23,702 nt of DNA from Anammoximicrobium sp964409865 (GCA_964409865.1 CAYPGE010000093.1:1-23702); one strand, 5' to 3'; numbered from the stretch's first letter, positions 16,121 to 23,700 are shown. Numbers and translations: made by a program. The notes: generated by a model not told the origin, from the letters alone.

Positions 16121-17224
16121 TCACGGAGTGACCGGTCTGCACTGACGGCGGTAACGGTAATAGGCGGCACAGGCGCCTTCGGCGGAAACCATCGGGGCGC
16201 CCAGCGGATTGTCCGGGGTGCAGCGGACGCCAAAGGCCGGGCAGTCGAAGGGCTTCTTGTGGCCCTGCAACACCGCGCCGGCGATGCACTCGGCCGGCTC
16301 CTCGGCCACGACGCTTTCGACGGCAAATCGGCGCTCGGCGTCGAAGCGGGCGTAGTCGTCGCGCAACGCCCAGCCGCTGTCGGGGATCTCGCCAATGCCG
16401 CGCCACTTGCGGGGCACCGTACGAAGCACGTTGTGGATCTGCGCCAAGGCCGCTACGTTGCCCTCGTCGCGAACGACCCGAGCGTACTGATTCTCCACCT
16501 CCCCTCGGCCTTCCTCCAACTGCCTAACGCAAGCGTACACTCCTTGCAGGATGTCCAGCGGCTCGAAACCGGTCACTACGATCGGCGTGCGATATCGGGC
16601 CGCAATCGGCCGGTACTCCTCGACGCCCATCACCGCGCACACGTGGCCGGCAGCGAGAAACCCCTGCACGACGTTTTGCGGCGAATCGAGCACCGCACGA
16701 ATCGCGGGCGGCACCAGCACGTGCGAGACCAAGACGGAAAAGTTCTCCAAGCCCAGTCGCTCGGCCTGTAGCACAGCCATCACGTTGGCCGGCGCGGTCG
16801 TCTCGAAGCCAATGGCAAAGAATACGACGGGCCGTTGCGGATGGCTGCGGGCCAGCGCCACGGCGTCCATCGGCGAGTACACGATGCGCACGTCGCCGCC
16901 GGCTGATTTCACGGCCAACAGATCTCTCTGCGAACCGGGCACGCGAAGCATGTCGCCGAACGAGCAGAAGATCACCTCCGGGCGTGAAGCGACGGCGATG
17001 GCTTTGTCGATGATCTCGATGGGCGTGACGCACACCGGACAGCCGGGTCCGTGGATCAACGTGATCTCGCGGGGCAGGATCTCGTCCAGCCCAAACCGGA
17101 CGATCGCGTGCGTCTGGCCACCGCACACTTCCATGATGTTCCACGGGCGCGTCGTCGTGCGGCGGATCGTCTCCGCGCATTGCTTCACTGCGTCGGCGTT
17201 GCGGTACTCGTCGACGTACTTCAC
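16121..17224 (-). CDS. hypD: Hydrogenase maturation protein HypD (Fe-S scaffold for Fe(CN)2CO)
   Basis: A 367-residue cytoplasmic protein, full length for the family. HypD with HypC forms the platform on which iron receives its two cyanides and CO before delivery to the hydrogenase large subunit. Seen: MEVCGGQTHAI (Cys34), HGPGCPVCVTP (Cys62 and Cys65, the redox pair), GFETTAPA, and the C-terminal cysteine set that binds the 4Fe-4S cluster (ECIAG, PFDCPAFG, RCTPDNPLG, SAEGACAAYY). The start is a GTG that overlaps the hypC stop by four bases (GTGA), indicating translational coupling. hypE follows after a 221-base gap filled with repeats. Confidence 0.95.
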   Translation of the reverse strand: MKYVDEYRNADAVKQCAETIRRTTTRPWNIMEVCGGQTHAIVRFGLDEILPREITLIHGPGCPVCVTPIEIIDKAIAVASRPEVIFCSFGDMLRVPGSQRDLLAVKSAGGDVRIVYSPMDAVALARSHPQRPVVFFAIGFETTAPANVMAVLQAERLGLENFSVLVSHVLVPPAIRAVLDSPQNVVQGFLAAGHVCAVMGVEEYRPIAARYRTPIVVTGFEPLDILQGVYACVRQLEEGRGEVENQYARVVRDEGNVAALAQIHNVLRTVPRKWRGIGEIPDSGWALRDDYARFDAERRFAVESVVAEEPAECIAGAVLQGHKKPFDCPAFGVRCTPDNPLGAPMVSAEGACAAYYRYRRQCRPVTP

Positions 17225-17514
17225 GGCACCGCCTCCGCGCTCGGCGTGCCTGCCACAGGCAGCGGCGGTTCCGGCTCCTGCAAGTCAGCCAATTGCTCGA
17301 TCTGCTCGATGTAGGAAAAAACCTCGCGAGCTTCGTCTTCGTCGATCTTGCTGATCGCAAAGCCGACGTGCACCAGGACATAGTCCCCGACCTGCGTCTC
17401 CGGGACGTAGGCCAGACACACGTCTTTGACGATGCCGCCGAATTCGACCTTGCCCATGGGCAAGGCGTCTTGCTCGTGAATTTCAACTACTTTACCGGGA
17501 ATGCCAAGACACAT
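17221..17514 (-). CDS. hypC: Hydrogenase maturation chaperone HypC/HupF
   Basis: A 97-residue cytoplasmic chaperone. It starts MCLGIPGKVVEI: Cys2, exposed after Met removal, is the residue that carries the iron centre to the hydrogenase large subunit and contacts HypD. The core (VGDYVLVHVGFAISKIDEDEA) fits the OB-fold of the family. The Pro/Glu/Ala-rich tail (residues 80-97) is longer than usual. The ATG is supported by AAGGA seven bases upstream. It overlaps hypD by four bases. The 79-base gap before it is occupied by a tandem repeat, so an internal promoter or processing there is possible. Confidence 0.95.
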   Translation of the reverse strand: MCLGIPGKVVEIHEQDALPMGKVEFGGIVKDVCLAYVPETQVGDYVLVHVGFAISKIDEDEAREVFSYIEQIEQLADLQEPEPPLPVAGTPSAEAVP

Positions 17515-17543
17515 GATCGGTCCTTGGGTTTTAGATTTTGGAT

Positions 17544-17620
17544 TCGTGATTTCAAATCTGAAATCTGAAATCTGAAATCTGAAATCTCAGATTTCAAATT
17601 TCAGATTCTGAGATTCTGAG
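17544..17620. repeat. Tandem GAAATCTGA repeats between hypF and hypC
   Basis: About eight copies of a 9-bp unit (GAAATCTGA and its complement TCAGATTTC, plus AGATTCTGA variants). The right side encodes the last codons of hypF. The same theme is found upstream of hypE. Unit length and lack of spacers exclude a CRISPR array. Confidence 0.8.
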
Positions 17621-20104
17621 ACCTTCGTGGTTCGTTCCCCTCTGCTCCCGAAGCCCTGAGTTCTCCGCTCCGCTCCAATCTCTCCGCTCTAATCTCTCCG
17701 CCGCGATCGCAACTTGTCCCAGAGCGATTCCTCCGTCGTTGGGCGGCACTTCGCGGTGTTGGTACACTTGAAATCCCGCTGCCAGCAGCGACTCCTCGAC
17801 TCGCCTCGTCAGCAACGCATTTTGGAAACAGCCACCGCTCAGCGCCACCTGCGGGCAGCCCACCATTCGGGCCACTACCACGGCCGCCACGGCCAAGGCG
17901 TTGTGGAATCGGGCGGCGATCTCGGACACCGGCACGCCGGCAATGCGGTCGTCCAGAATCGCCCGGATCATCGGTTCCCAGTCCAAAACGGCAGGCACCG
18001 CCGCGGATGCTGAACCAGCGGACAAGTTCCCCGCGTGGGACGGCCCTCCCGGTCCCTCTTGCATGCCTGGCAAGGCCGTCCTGCTCGATGACTTCTCCAC
18101 CTCGGACCTTAACGACAACGGATACGCGTCGCGGACGTTCGGATCGGCGACGAACTCCAAGGCCATCGCCGCCTGGCCTTCGAACGTGACGCCAGCCGGC
18201 AATCCGCACAGCGCGGCCACGGCATCAAACAGCCGGCCCATGCTGCTGGTCTGCGGAAACAGGTTCGGACGGCCGCAAGCCGCGATCAGCATACGTAATT
18301 CTTCCGTCGAGAACCACTGGCTCGCCACGTCGGCAGCTTCCGGACCGAGGAGCTCGTACAGCAGGCCCAGCGCCGAACGCCGCGGTTGGCGGGCCGCCTG
18401 GTCGCCTCCGGGCAGGGGAAAGGTCCGTAGGCGGGCGAAGCGAGTGAACTCGGCTCCCTCGCACAGCAGCACTTCACCGCCCCAAACCGTCCTGTCCGTC
18501 CCGTAACCCGTGCCGTCCCAAGACAGTCCCAGCGCCGGCCCTTCCAAGCCATGTTCCGCGACGCAGGCCACGATGTGAGCGTGGTGGTGCTGGACCGGCA
18601 TGAGGGGCACGCCCCAAGCAGCGGCCAACCGTTCGGCGTGCCGCGTCGATGCATAGTCGGGGTGCAGATCGCAGGCCACGGCTTGCGGCACCACGTCGAA
18701 AAAATCGACCAGATCGTCGATCGCCTGACGGTGGACCACGACACTGAGCGTGGTGTCCAAGTCGCCGATGTGGGGCGTCAAGACGACCGACGTCCCAAGG
18801 CTGAGCGCCACGGTGTTCTTCAGATGCCCGCCGACGGCTAGGATTGTGGGTAATTCGCGGCGCATCTGGATCGGTAACGGGGCATAGCCTCGAGCCCGCC
18901 GAAGGATCTGCAGACGGCCCGAAATCACGCGCGTTACGGAATCGTCCACCGGCCGGACGATCGGCCGGTCGTGCGTCAGGATCAGGTCGGCGATCGGTCC
19001 CAGCCGCTGGACGGCATCCTCGGCCGTGATCGCCATCGGCTCTTCGGACAAATTGCCGCTGGTACAGATCAGCGGCCGCGCGGTGTGTGACAGCAGCAGA
19101 TGATGCAGCGGCGTGTAGGGCAACATGACGCCCAGTTGCGGATTGCCGGGCGCGACGGCCGGGGCGATGTCGTCGGCTCGTCCGAGGTCGTCTCGGCGGG
19201 TCAGCAGCAGGATGGGAGCGGCCGCCGACCGGAGCGCCGCGGCTTCCGCTTCGGACACGCGACAGCGACGGCGGATTTCGTCCAGCGAACCGAGCATGAT
19301 CGCCAGCGGCTTGTCTGGCCGCCGCTTGCGATCGCGCAGTTGCTGGACCGCCCGTTCGCTGGTCGCGTCCGCGATCAACTGAAAGCCGCCCAGGCCTTGC
19401 AGGGCGACGATCCGGCCGGCGCACACCGCGTCGGCCGCCTCGCGCAAAGCCGAATCTCGTTCGGCCAGCGGGCGTCCCTCGGAGTCCAGCAGGATCAGTT
19501 GCGGCCCACATGCCGGGCAGGCGATCGGCTGGGCGTGGAACCGCCGGTCGCCGGGGTCTTCGTATTCGGCCTGACAGTCGCGGCACATGGGAAACGACTG
19601 CATCGATGTCCGCGGCCGGTCGTACGGCAACTGCCGGATGATCGACCAGCGAGGTCCGCAGTTGGTACAGTTGGTGAACGGATAGCGATAGCGGCGCTGT
19701 TGGGGATCCGAGATCTCCCGCAAGCACTCGCCGCAGATCGCCAGATCGGCGGGGATGGTGGGCCGTGGCTCCGCCTGGCCGGAACTAGTGCGGATCTCGA
19801 ACCCGCCCGGAGACGGCGCGTTGGGTTCGCTTTCGACCTCGCCCACATCCAGCGACTCGATGCGCGCCTGGGGCGGATGACCGTGTCGCAACGTCTGCAA
19901 GAACCGGTCCAGCGATCCGTTGTCACCTTCGACCTCGATCCGCACCGCGTCCGCCTCGTTCAGCACCCAACCGCTCAGCGATTCCTCTCGCGCCGCGCGG
20001 TAGACGAACGGCCGGAAGCCGACGCCCTGCACGACGCCGCGCACGGTAATCCGCAGCCGGCGAAACGGCGCTGACGGCACTCGTGTGGCGAGGAGCGTAG
20101 GCAT
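17594..20104 (-). CDS. hypF: Carbamoyltransferase HypF
   Basis: An 836-residue cytoplasmic enzyme that converts carbamoyl phosphate and ATP to a carbamoyl adenylate and passes the carbamoyl group to HypE's C-terminal Cys. Domains in order: acylphosphatase-like (about 16-105, VQGVGFRPFVYR); two zinc-binding C-X2-C-X18-C-X2-C motifs (Cys124/127/146/149 and Cys174/177/196/199); YrdC-like (about 210-400, with KRRPDKPLAIM and CTSGNLSEEP); Kae1-like (about 410-810, with VQHHHAHI, DGTGYGTD and SGGCFQNALL). An extra Ser/Gly/Ala-rich insert lies near residue 690-720. The last 20 or so residues (ending ISESEI) run into the 9-bp repeat and are not family sequence. The ATG at 20104 is chosen; a GTG at 20107 is also possible. 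Fifteen bases separate it from hypB. Confidence 0.95.
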   Translation of the reverse strand: MPTLLATRVPSAPFRRLRITVRGVVQGVGFRPFVYRAAREESLSGWVLNEADAVRIEVEGDNGSLDRFLQTLRHGHPPQARIESLDVGEVESEPNAPSPGGFEIRTSSGQAEPRPTIPADLAICGECLREISDPQQRRYRYPFTNCTNCGPRWSIIRQLPYDRPRTSMQSFPMCRDCQAEYEDPGDRRFHAQPIACPACGPQLILLDSEGRPLAERDSALREAADAVCAGRIVALQGLGGFQLIADATSERAVQQLRDRKRRPDKPLAIMLGSLDEIRRRCRVSEAEAAALRSAAAPILLLTRRDDLGRADDIAPAVAPGNPQLGVMLPYTPLHHLLLSHTARPLICTSGNLSEEPMAITAEDAVQRLGPIADLILTHDRPIVRPVDDSVTRVISGRLQILRRARGYAPLPIQMRRELPTILAVGGHLKNTVALSLGTSVVLTPHIGDLDTTLSVVVHRQAIDDLVDFFDVVPQAVACDLHPDYASTRHAERLAAAWGVPLMPVQHHHAHIVACVAEHGLEGPALGLSWDGTGYGTDRTVWGGEVLLCEGAEFTRFARLRTFPLPGGDQAARQPRRSALGLLYELLGPEAADVASQWFSTEELRMLIAACGRPNLFPQTSSMGRLFDAVAALCGLPAGVTFEGQAAMALEFVADPNVRDAYPLSLRSEVEKSSSRTALPGMQEGPGGPSHAGNLSAGSASAAVPAVLDWEPMIRAILDDRIAGVPVSEIAARFHNALAVAAVVVARMVGCPQVALSGGCFQNALLTRRVEESLLAAGFQVYQHREVPPNDGGIALGQVAIAAERLERRDWSGAENSGLREQRGTNHEGLRISESEI

Positions 20105-20109
20105 CACAG

Positions 20110-20169
20110 CGAAAAGGGGTCAGGACTCTTTTCTGGGCTGGACCGAAAAAGAGTCCTGACCCCTTTTCG
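20110..20169. repeat. Inverted repeat AAAAGGGGTCAGGACTC between hypB and hypF
   Basis: Arms at 20110-20132 and 20147-20169 (CGAAAAGGGGTCAGGACTC and complement) match over 23 bases around a 14-base loop. The right arm and the loop encode the last residues of HypB, and the left arm touches the hypF start. Family knowledge: GGGGTCAGGACTC palindromes resemble REP-like elements scattered in many bacterial genomes. Confidence 0.85.
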
Positions 20170-20821
20170 GTTCGTGGCGTTTTTGTACAAGCCAGTCGGC
20201 CAGCGCGTCCAGTCCGTCGCCGTGGAGCGCCGAGACTTCGAACACCTCGGCCTCCGGCGCCAATCGCTTCATGTCTCCACGGACCCGCGAGACGTCAAAA
20301 TTGGAGTAGGGCAGGAGATCCAGCTTGGAAATGACGAGAGCCTGGCTGCGCTGGAAAATCGCGGGGTACTTGACCAGTTTGTCGTCCCCTTCGGGAACGC
20401 TCAGGGCGATGATCCGCAGGTGCTCGCCCAAGTCGTACCCCGCCGTACACACCAGGTTGCCGACGTTCTCGATCCACAGCGTATCGATCCGGCCGAACTC
20501 AGCTCCAAAACTGTCTGCCGCGGCGGCGATCATACTGGCGTCCAGGTGGCACATGCCGTCCGTATTGATTTGCACGACGGGCACGCCGATCTTGGACATC
20601 CGTTCGGCGTCCACCTGCCCGGCGATGTCGCCCTCGATCACCGCGGGCGTCAGGCGTCCCTGCAACCGCTGGAACAGCCCTTCCAGCAGCGTCGTCTTGC
20701 CGCAACCCGGCGAACCCACCAGATTGATGCCGTACACCCCTGCGGCCGTAAACCGTTCACGATTCTCCGCAGCCAACTGGTCGTTGGCCTTCAAAATGGC
20801 TTTGGCCGCAACGATCTTCAT
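20120..20821 (-). CDS. hypB: Hydrogenase maturation GTPase HypB (nickel insertion)
   Basis: A 233-residue cytoplasmic SIMIBI-class GTPase that delivers nickel to the hydrogenase large subunit, normally with HypA. Seen: Walker A GSPGCGKT (residues 36-43), EGDIAGQVDAERM, the metal site GMCHLDASM (Cys91, His92) with Cys125 in NLVCTAGYDLG, and SKLDLLPY as the base-recognition motif. The N-terminal His-rich or CXXCGC nickel-store tail found in some HypB is absent. The last 15 residues (219-233, KRGQDSFSVQPRKES) are encoded by the inverted repeat at 20110-20169 and look non-native. The second of two tandem ATGs is preferred: GGAGG lies four bases before it; the first ATG is only one base away. It is the first gene of the hyp cluster. 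Confidence 0.95.
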   Translation of the reverse strand: MKIVAAKAILKANDQLAAENRERFTAAGVYGINLVGSPGCGKTTLLEGLFQRLQGRLTPAVIEGDIAGQVDAERMSKIGVPVVQINTDGMCHLDASMIAAAADSFGAEFGRIDTLWIENVGNLVCTAGYDLGEHLRIIALSVPEGDDKLVKYPAIFQRSQALVISKLDLLPYSNFDVSRVRGDMKRLAPEAEVFEVSALHGDGLDALADWLVQKRHEPKRGQDSFSVQPRKES

Positions 20822-20843
20822 CATGCCTCCGGTCGGGTCTTTT

Positions 20844-20920
20844 CGCAGCATGGCTCCCCAGAGCCGCGCCTTCTGCCGCGCCATCTCACAAGATGCACGG
20901 CTCCAGAGAGCCGTGCTACG
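20844..20920. repeat. Imperfect inverted repeat, GTAGCATGGCTC family
   Basis: Arms at 20844-20869 and 20894-20920 (CGCAGCATGGCTCCCCAGAG and the complement of CGTAGCACGGCTCTCTGGAG) match at about four fifths of positions. The family is the same as at 16023-16100. It lies in the 5' leader of the hyp cluster. Confidence 0.7.
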
Positions 20921-21018
20921 TAGGGGCCGCGGCCTGGGCGCGCGAGTTGCTGTTTTCCTTCCTGCCATATTCTTTGCCAATAGGCACGTTTGGGAAAGGG
21001 GGGACAGGCCGGAGCAGC

Positions 21019-21046
21019 AGCCCGGTTTTTTCGGGGGAACCGGGCT
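21019..21046. repeat. Hairpin AGCCCGGTT/AACCGGGCT
   Basis: A perfect 9-bp stem with a 10-base loop containing a T-run. It could be a terminator of an upstream transcript or a leader structure; the direction is unclear. Confidence 0.45.
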
Positions 21047-21206
21047 CCCTTTCGGCCAAACAGTCCTGATTGGGTGCGTCGCATCCGGAAACCGTGTTTG
21101 CGCCCAAGGGTGCTGTCACCCGGCCGCCCCTTGCGGTAATCTGGAACTTCGTTGCCGGCCCTTCGCGGTCGGACCTGGATTCGATTTGCTGACGAGGTTC
21201 CTTCCC

Positions 21207-22343
21207 ATGCCAATGCGATTCAGTTCCGTCGTTCTGCTGCTCCTGGCGATCTCCGCTTCCGTTGTTGGTGACGAAGTATCGCCAACCTACCCACTGACCC
21301 TGTTTGACGGAACGAATCTGGACCGCTGGGCCGCAATCGGCAACGAATTCACGCTGGACGGAGGAGCCGTGTTGCAGAATGGCGGTGCCGGACTGCTGCG
21401 GGCGCACCATCGGTTCGCCGATTTCGTGTTGGAACTCAAATGGCGAGCCCGATCTCCCGAAGCGCGCGGCGCGGTGTGCTTTCGCTCGCCGCTGCCTGCT
21501 CCGGGCCAGTACCTTCCCAGCCGCTACCTGATCAACTTGCAGCCGGGGTTGGAAGGCACGCTGGAAGGGACCGGAATTGGTGGCAAGCCCGATTTGATCC
21601 GCCACGGGGACTGGAACGAAATGCGCTTGCAGGTCGCCGGCACGCACGCCGATTTGGAGATCAACGATCGGAACGTTTGGAGGTTCGACGGATTGACGGA
21701 GCCCAGCGGCTGGCTCGGCCTGTACGCCGACACGTTCTGCGGAGGGCCGCTGGAGTTCAAGGATATCGCGGTCACGGAGTTCGGCTTCCGCAGCCTGTGC
21801 AACGGCACCGATCTGAGCGGCTGGGAGGGCGCCGGCAGCGACGCCGCACAGTGCTGGAAGGTGGAGGACGGTCTGCTGATGTGTACAGGCCAGAAAGGGC
21901 CCTGGCTGCGGAGCTGCGAGCAATTCGACGATTTCAACCTGCGGCTGGAGTACAAGCTACGGCCGGGCGGCAACTCGGGCGTGTACATTCGCGTGCCAGC
22001 CGATGGCGATCATCACGGCGAGGGCGCGGGAATCGAAATCCAGGTCCTGGACGACGCGGCCGAACGGTACAGAACTCTGAAGCCGTACCAGTACACGGGC
22101 AGCCTGTACGCGATCGTGCCCGCGAATCCACGCGTGGCTCGGCCGGCAGGCAATTGGAACACGATGGAGATCAACTGCCGGGGCACCAACTACCGAGTGA
22201 CGCACAACGGCGTGGACGTGATTGCGGCCGACGAGAACACGGCGGCAGAGATCAAACAGCGGCGGGTCAAAGGCTTCCTGGGGCTGCAAAACCACAGCGA
22301 AGAAGTCTGGTTCCGCAACTTGCGGATCGGGCCCGCGGAGTGA
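21207..22343 (+). CDS. Secreted protein with two DUF1080 (3-keto-disaccharide hydrolase) domains
   Basis: A 378-residue protein with a signal peptide (residues 1-21, ending SVVG). Two DUF1080/PF06439 domains follow. The first (about 28-195: LTLFDGTNLDRWAAIG, VLELKWRARS) is divergent. The second (about 197-376: LCNGTDLSGWEGAG, FNLRLEYKLRPGGNSGVYIR, GIEIQVLDDA, QYTGSLYAIV) keeps the family's typical motifs. Family knowledge: this concanavalin-like fold is abundant in Planctomycetota, and some members hydrolyse 3-keto-glycosides. It probably acts in the periplasm or outside the cell. The ATG at 21207 has GAGG nine bases upstream; an ATG at 21213 is also possible. It reads divergently from hypB, with a GH172-type gene 98 bases downstream, so a shared carbohydrate role is plausible. 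Confidence 0.85.
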   Translation: MPMRFSSVVLLLLAISASVVGDEVSPTYPLTLFDGTNLDRWAAIGNEFTLDGGAVLQNGGAGLLRAHHRFADFVLELKWRARSPEARGAVCFRSPLPAPGQYLPSRYLINLQPGLEGTLEGTGIGGKPDLIRHGDWNEMRLQVAGTHADLEINDRNVWRFDGLTEPSGWLGLYADTFCGGPLEFKDIAVTEFGFRSLCNGTDLSGWEGAGSDAAQCWKVEDGLLMCTGQKGPWLRSCEQFDDFNLRLEYKLRPGGNSGVYIRVPADGDHHGEGAGIEIQVLDDAAERYRTLKPYQYTGSLYAIVPANPRVARPAGNWNTMEINCRGTNYRVTHNGVDVIAADENTAAEIKQRRVKGFLGLQNHSEEVWFRNLRIGPAE

Positions 22344-22386
22344 AGCGGATAGGAAGAAGGTCGCCCGAAGCAGAACGAAGAGAACG

Positions 22387-22413
22387 GACAGAAAAATGCG
22401 ATGACAGAAAGAT
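22387..22413. repeat. GACAGAAA-type repeat, single arm
   Basis: GACAGAAAAATG and TGACAGAAAGAT in tandem, matching one arm of the inverted repeat at 10741-10866. It lies between the DUF1080 and DUF2961 genes, near the latter's ribosome site. Confidence 0.6.
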
Positions 22414-22441
22414 CGAGGGGCTCCAAAGAAAGGAACGGATC

Positions 22442-23611
22442 ATGAAACGACAGGGCTGGTTGGTCGCTGGGACCGTGTGTTTGATGGTCAATGGGTTGAT
22501 GCTGGTTGCGGCCGGCGCGCAGGAACGCGGCGGAGCGTTCAGCGGCTTGGGCATGAACCTGGGCAACCTGTCGCGGTTGTCCAACGCCCAGACGCGCTCG
22601 ATCAGCCCGGAGAACTTCACGGGCGAAAAGGGCAAAGGCGGAATGGCGACCGAAGGTACGAACGCCGCCGCGGCCCGGGACCTGGGTCGAGGCTGGAAGC
22701 TCTCGCCGTCCGTCGACATCGCGCCCGGCCAGACGTTCACGCTGGCCGAGATCCAAGGCTCCGGCGCGATCCAGCAGATTTGGATGACGCCGACCGGCGA
22801 CTGGCGAAAGAGCATCTTGCGGTTCTACTGGGACGGCCAGGAGCAGCCGTCGGTCGAATGCCCCGTGGGCGACTTCTTCTGTATGGGCTGGGGCAAGTAC
22901 GCCCAGGTTTCGTCGCTGGCCGTGTGCGTTAACCCCGGCAGCGCGTTCAACTGCTACTGGGAGATGCCCTTCCGCAAGCACTGCCGCGTCACGATGACCA
23001 ACATCGCTCATCAGCCGATGCGGGTGTACTACCAGATCAACTACGTGCTGACCGACGTGCCCGCCGATGCGGCCTATTTCCACGCCCAGTTCCGCCGCGT
23101 CAACCCGCTGCCGGCCAAGCAAAATTACACGATCCTGGAAGGCGTTCGGGGGAAAGGCCAGTACGTGGGCACGTACCTGGCTTGGGGCGTGAATTCCAAC
23201 GGTTGGTGGGGCGAAGGGGAGATCAAGTTCTTTATGGACGGCGACCAGGAGTTCCCCACGATCTGCGGCACGGGCACCGAGGATTATTTCTGCGGCTCGT
23301 ACAATTTCGAGAACAAGGAGACCAAGCAGTACCAGGAGTTCACTACGCCGTACGCGGGGCTGCACCAGGTGATCCGGCCCGACGGGGTCTACCAGTCGCA
23401 GCAGCGGTTCGGCATGTATCGCTGGCACATTGCCGATCCGATCCGTTTCGAACGCGACCTGCGCGTGACGATCCAGGCCCTGGGTTGGCGCAAAGACGGC
23501 CGCTACTTGCCGTTGCAAGACGACATCGCCTCGGTGGCCTTCTGGTACCAAACGCTCCCCACGGCCCCCTTCCCCCCGCTGCCGGACAAGGACGGCCTGG
23601 AGGTGAACTAA
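22442..23611 (+). CDS. DUF2961 (GH172-like) secreted glycoside hydrolase candidate
   Basis: A 389-residue protein with a signal peptide (residues 1-26, ending VAAGA). The DUF2961 core covers about residues 55-380: GSGAIQQIWMTP, LRFYWDGQEQPSVECPVGDFF, NCYWEMPFRK, and GTGTEDYFCGSYNF with Glu280. Family knowledge: GH172 members act on fructofuranosides or arabinofuranosides as oligomers, with catalytic glutamates; Glu280 in GTEDYF and Glu174 in YWEMPF are the best visible candidates. The substrate cannot be assigned. The ATG has AAGGA seven bases upstream. The TAA stop lies inside the target site of the mobile repeat that follows. It is probably expressed with the DUF1080 gene. Confidence 0.88.
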   Translation: MKRQGWLVAGTVCLMVNGLMLVAAGAQERGGAFSGLGMNLGNLSRLSNAQTRSISPENFTGEKGKGGMATEGTNAAAARDLGRGWKLSPSVDIAPGQTFTLAEIQGSGAIQQIWMTPTGDWRKSILRFYWDGQEQPSVECPVGDFFCMGWGKYAQVSSLAVCVNPGSAFNCYWEMPFRKHCRVTMTNIAHQPMRVYYQINYVLTDVPADAAYFHAQFRRVNPLPAKQNYTILEGVRGKGQYVGTYLAWGVNSNGWWGEGEIKFFMDGDQEFPTICGTGTEDYFCGSYNFENKETKQYQEFTTPYAGLHQVIRPDGVYQSQQRFGMYRWHIADPIRFERDLRVTIQALGWRKDGRYLPLQDDIASVAFWYQTLPTAPFPPLPDKDGLEVN

Positions 23612-23700
23612 GAACCGCTAACAAAACCGAAATCGGATGTCTTCGGCCGGCGGTTTCGGCGGGGTCAGAGCCCCGCGCCGAACGGTTTTGTTAGCGGTTC
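23612..23700. mobile_element. MITE-like 89-bp palindromic element, copy 2 (opposite orientation)
   Basis: The same 18-bp terminal inverted repeats as copy 1 (GAACCGCTAACAAAACCG and complement) and the same length. The interior is the reverse complement of copy 1 with 5 differences in 87 core bases. The left flank is CTAAG (23608-23612). On the right only CTA is seen before the window ends, consistent with a TAA or CTAAG duplication. It is inserted directly at the stop codon of the DUF2961 gene. Confidence 0.8.

Larger units (their letters stand above)
20825..21206. other. Divergent intergenic region between hypB and the DUF1080 gene
   Basis: This 382-base region must contain the promoters for both directions. 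It holds the imperfect inverted repeat at 20844-20920 and a hairpin at 21019-21046. No convincing -35/-10 pair was found. No sigma54-type GG-N10-GC site was recognised upstream of hypB. Confidence 0.5.

Noticed and set aside
15900..16406. N-terminal extension of hypE into hypD
   Set aside because: The frame reads through tandem repeats and the inverted repeat, then overlaps hypD out of frame. HypE family length fits a start near 15899.
15941..17620. CRISPR array from the GATTTCAGA repeats
   Set aside because: Units are about 9 bp, directly adjoining and mutually complementary, with no spacers and no cas genes.
20325..21206. N-terminal extension of the DUF1080 protein across hypB
   Set aside because: It would be antisense to hypB. 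The signal peptide and start at 21207 explain the gene.
20825..21206. Sigma54 promoter upstream of hypB
   Set aside because: I looked for TGGCAC-N5-TTGCA on the minus strand; only a partial TTGGCA near 20980 is present without the second element.
5606..23700. An 18-kb composite transposon bounded by the two MITE copies
   Set aside because: Each copy has, or is consistent with, its own target duplication, so they are better explained as independent insertions. No transposase lies between them.
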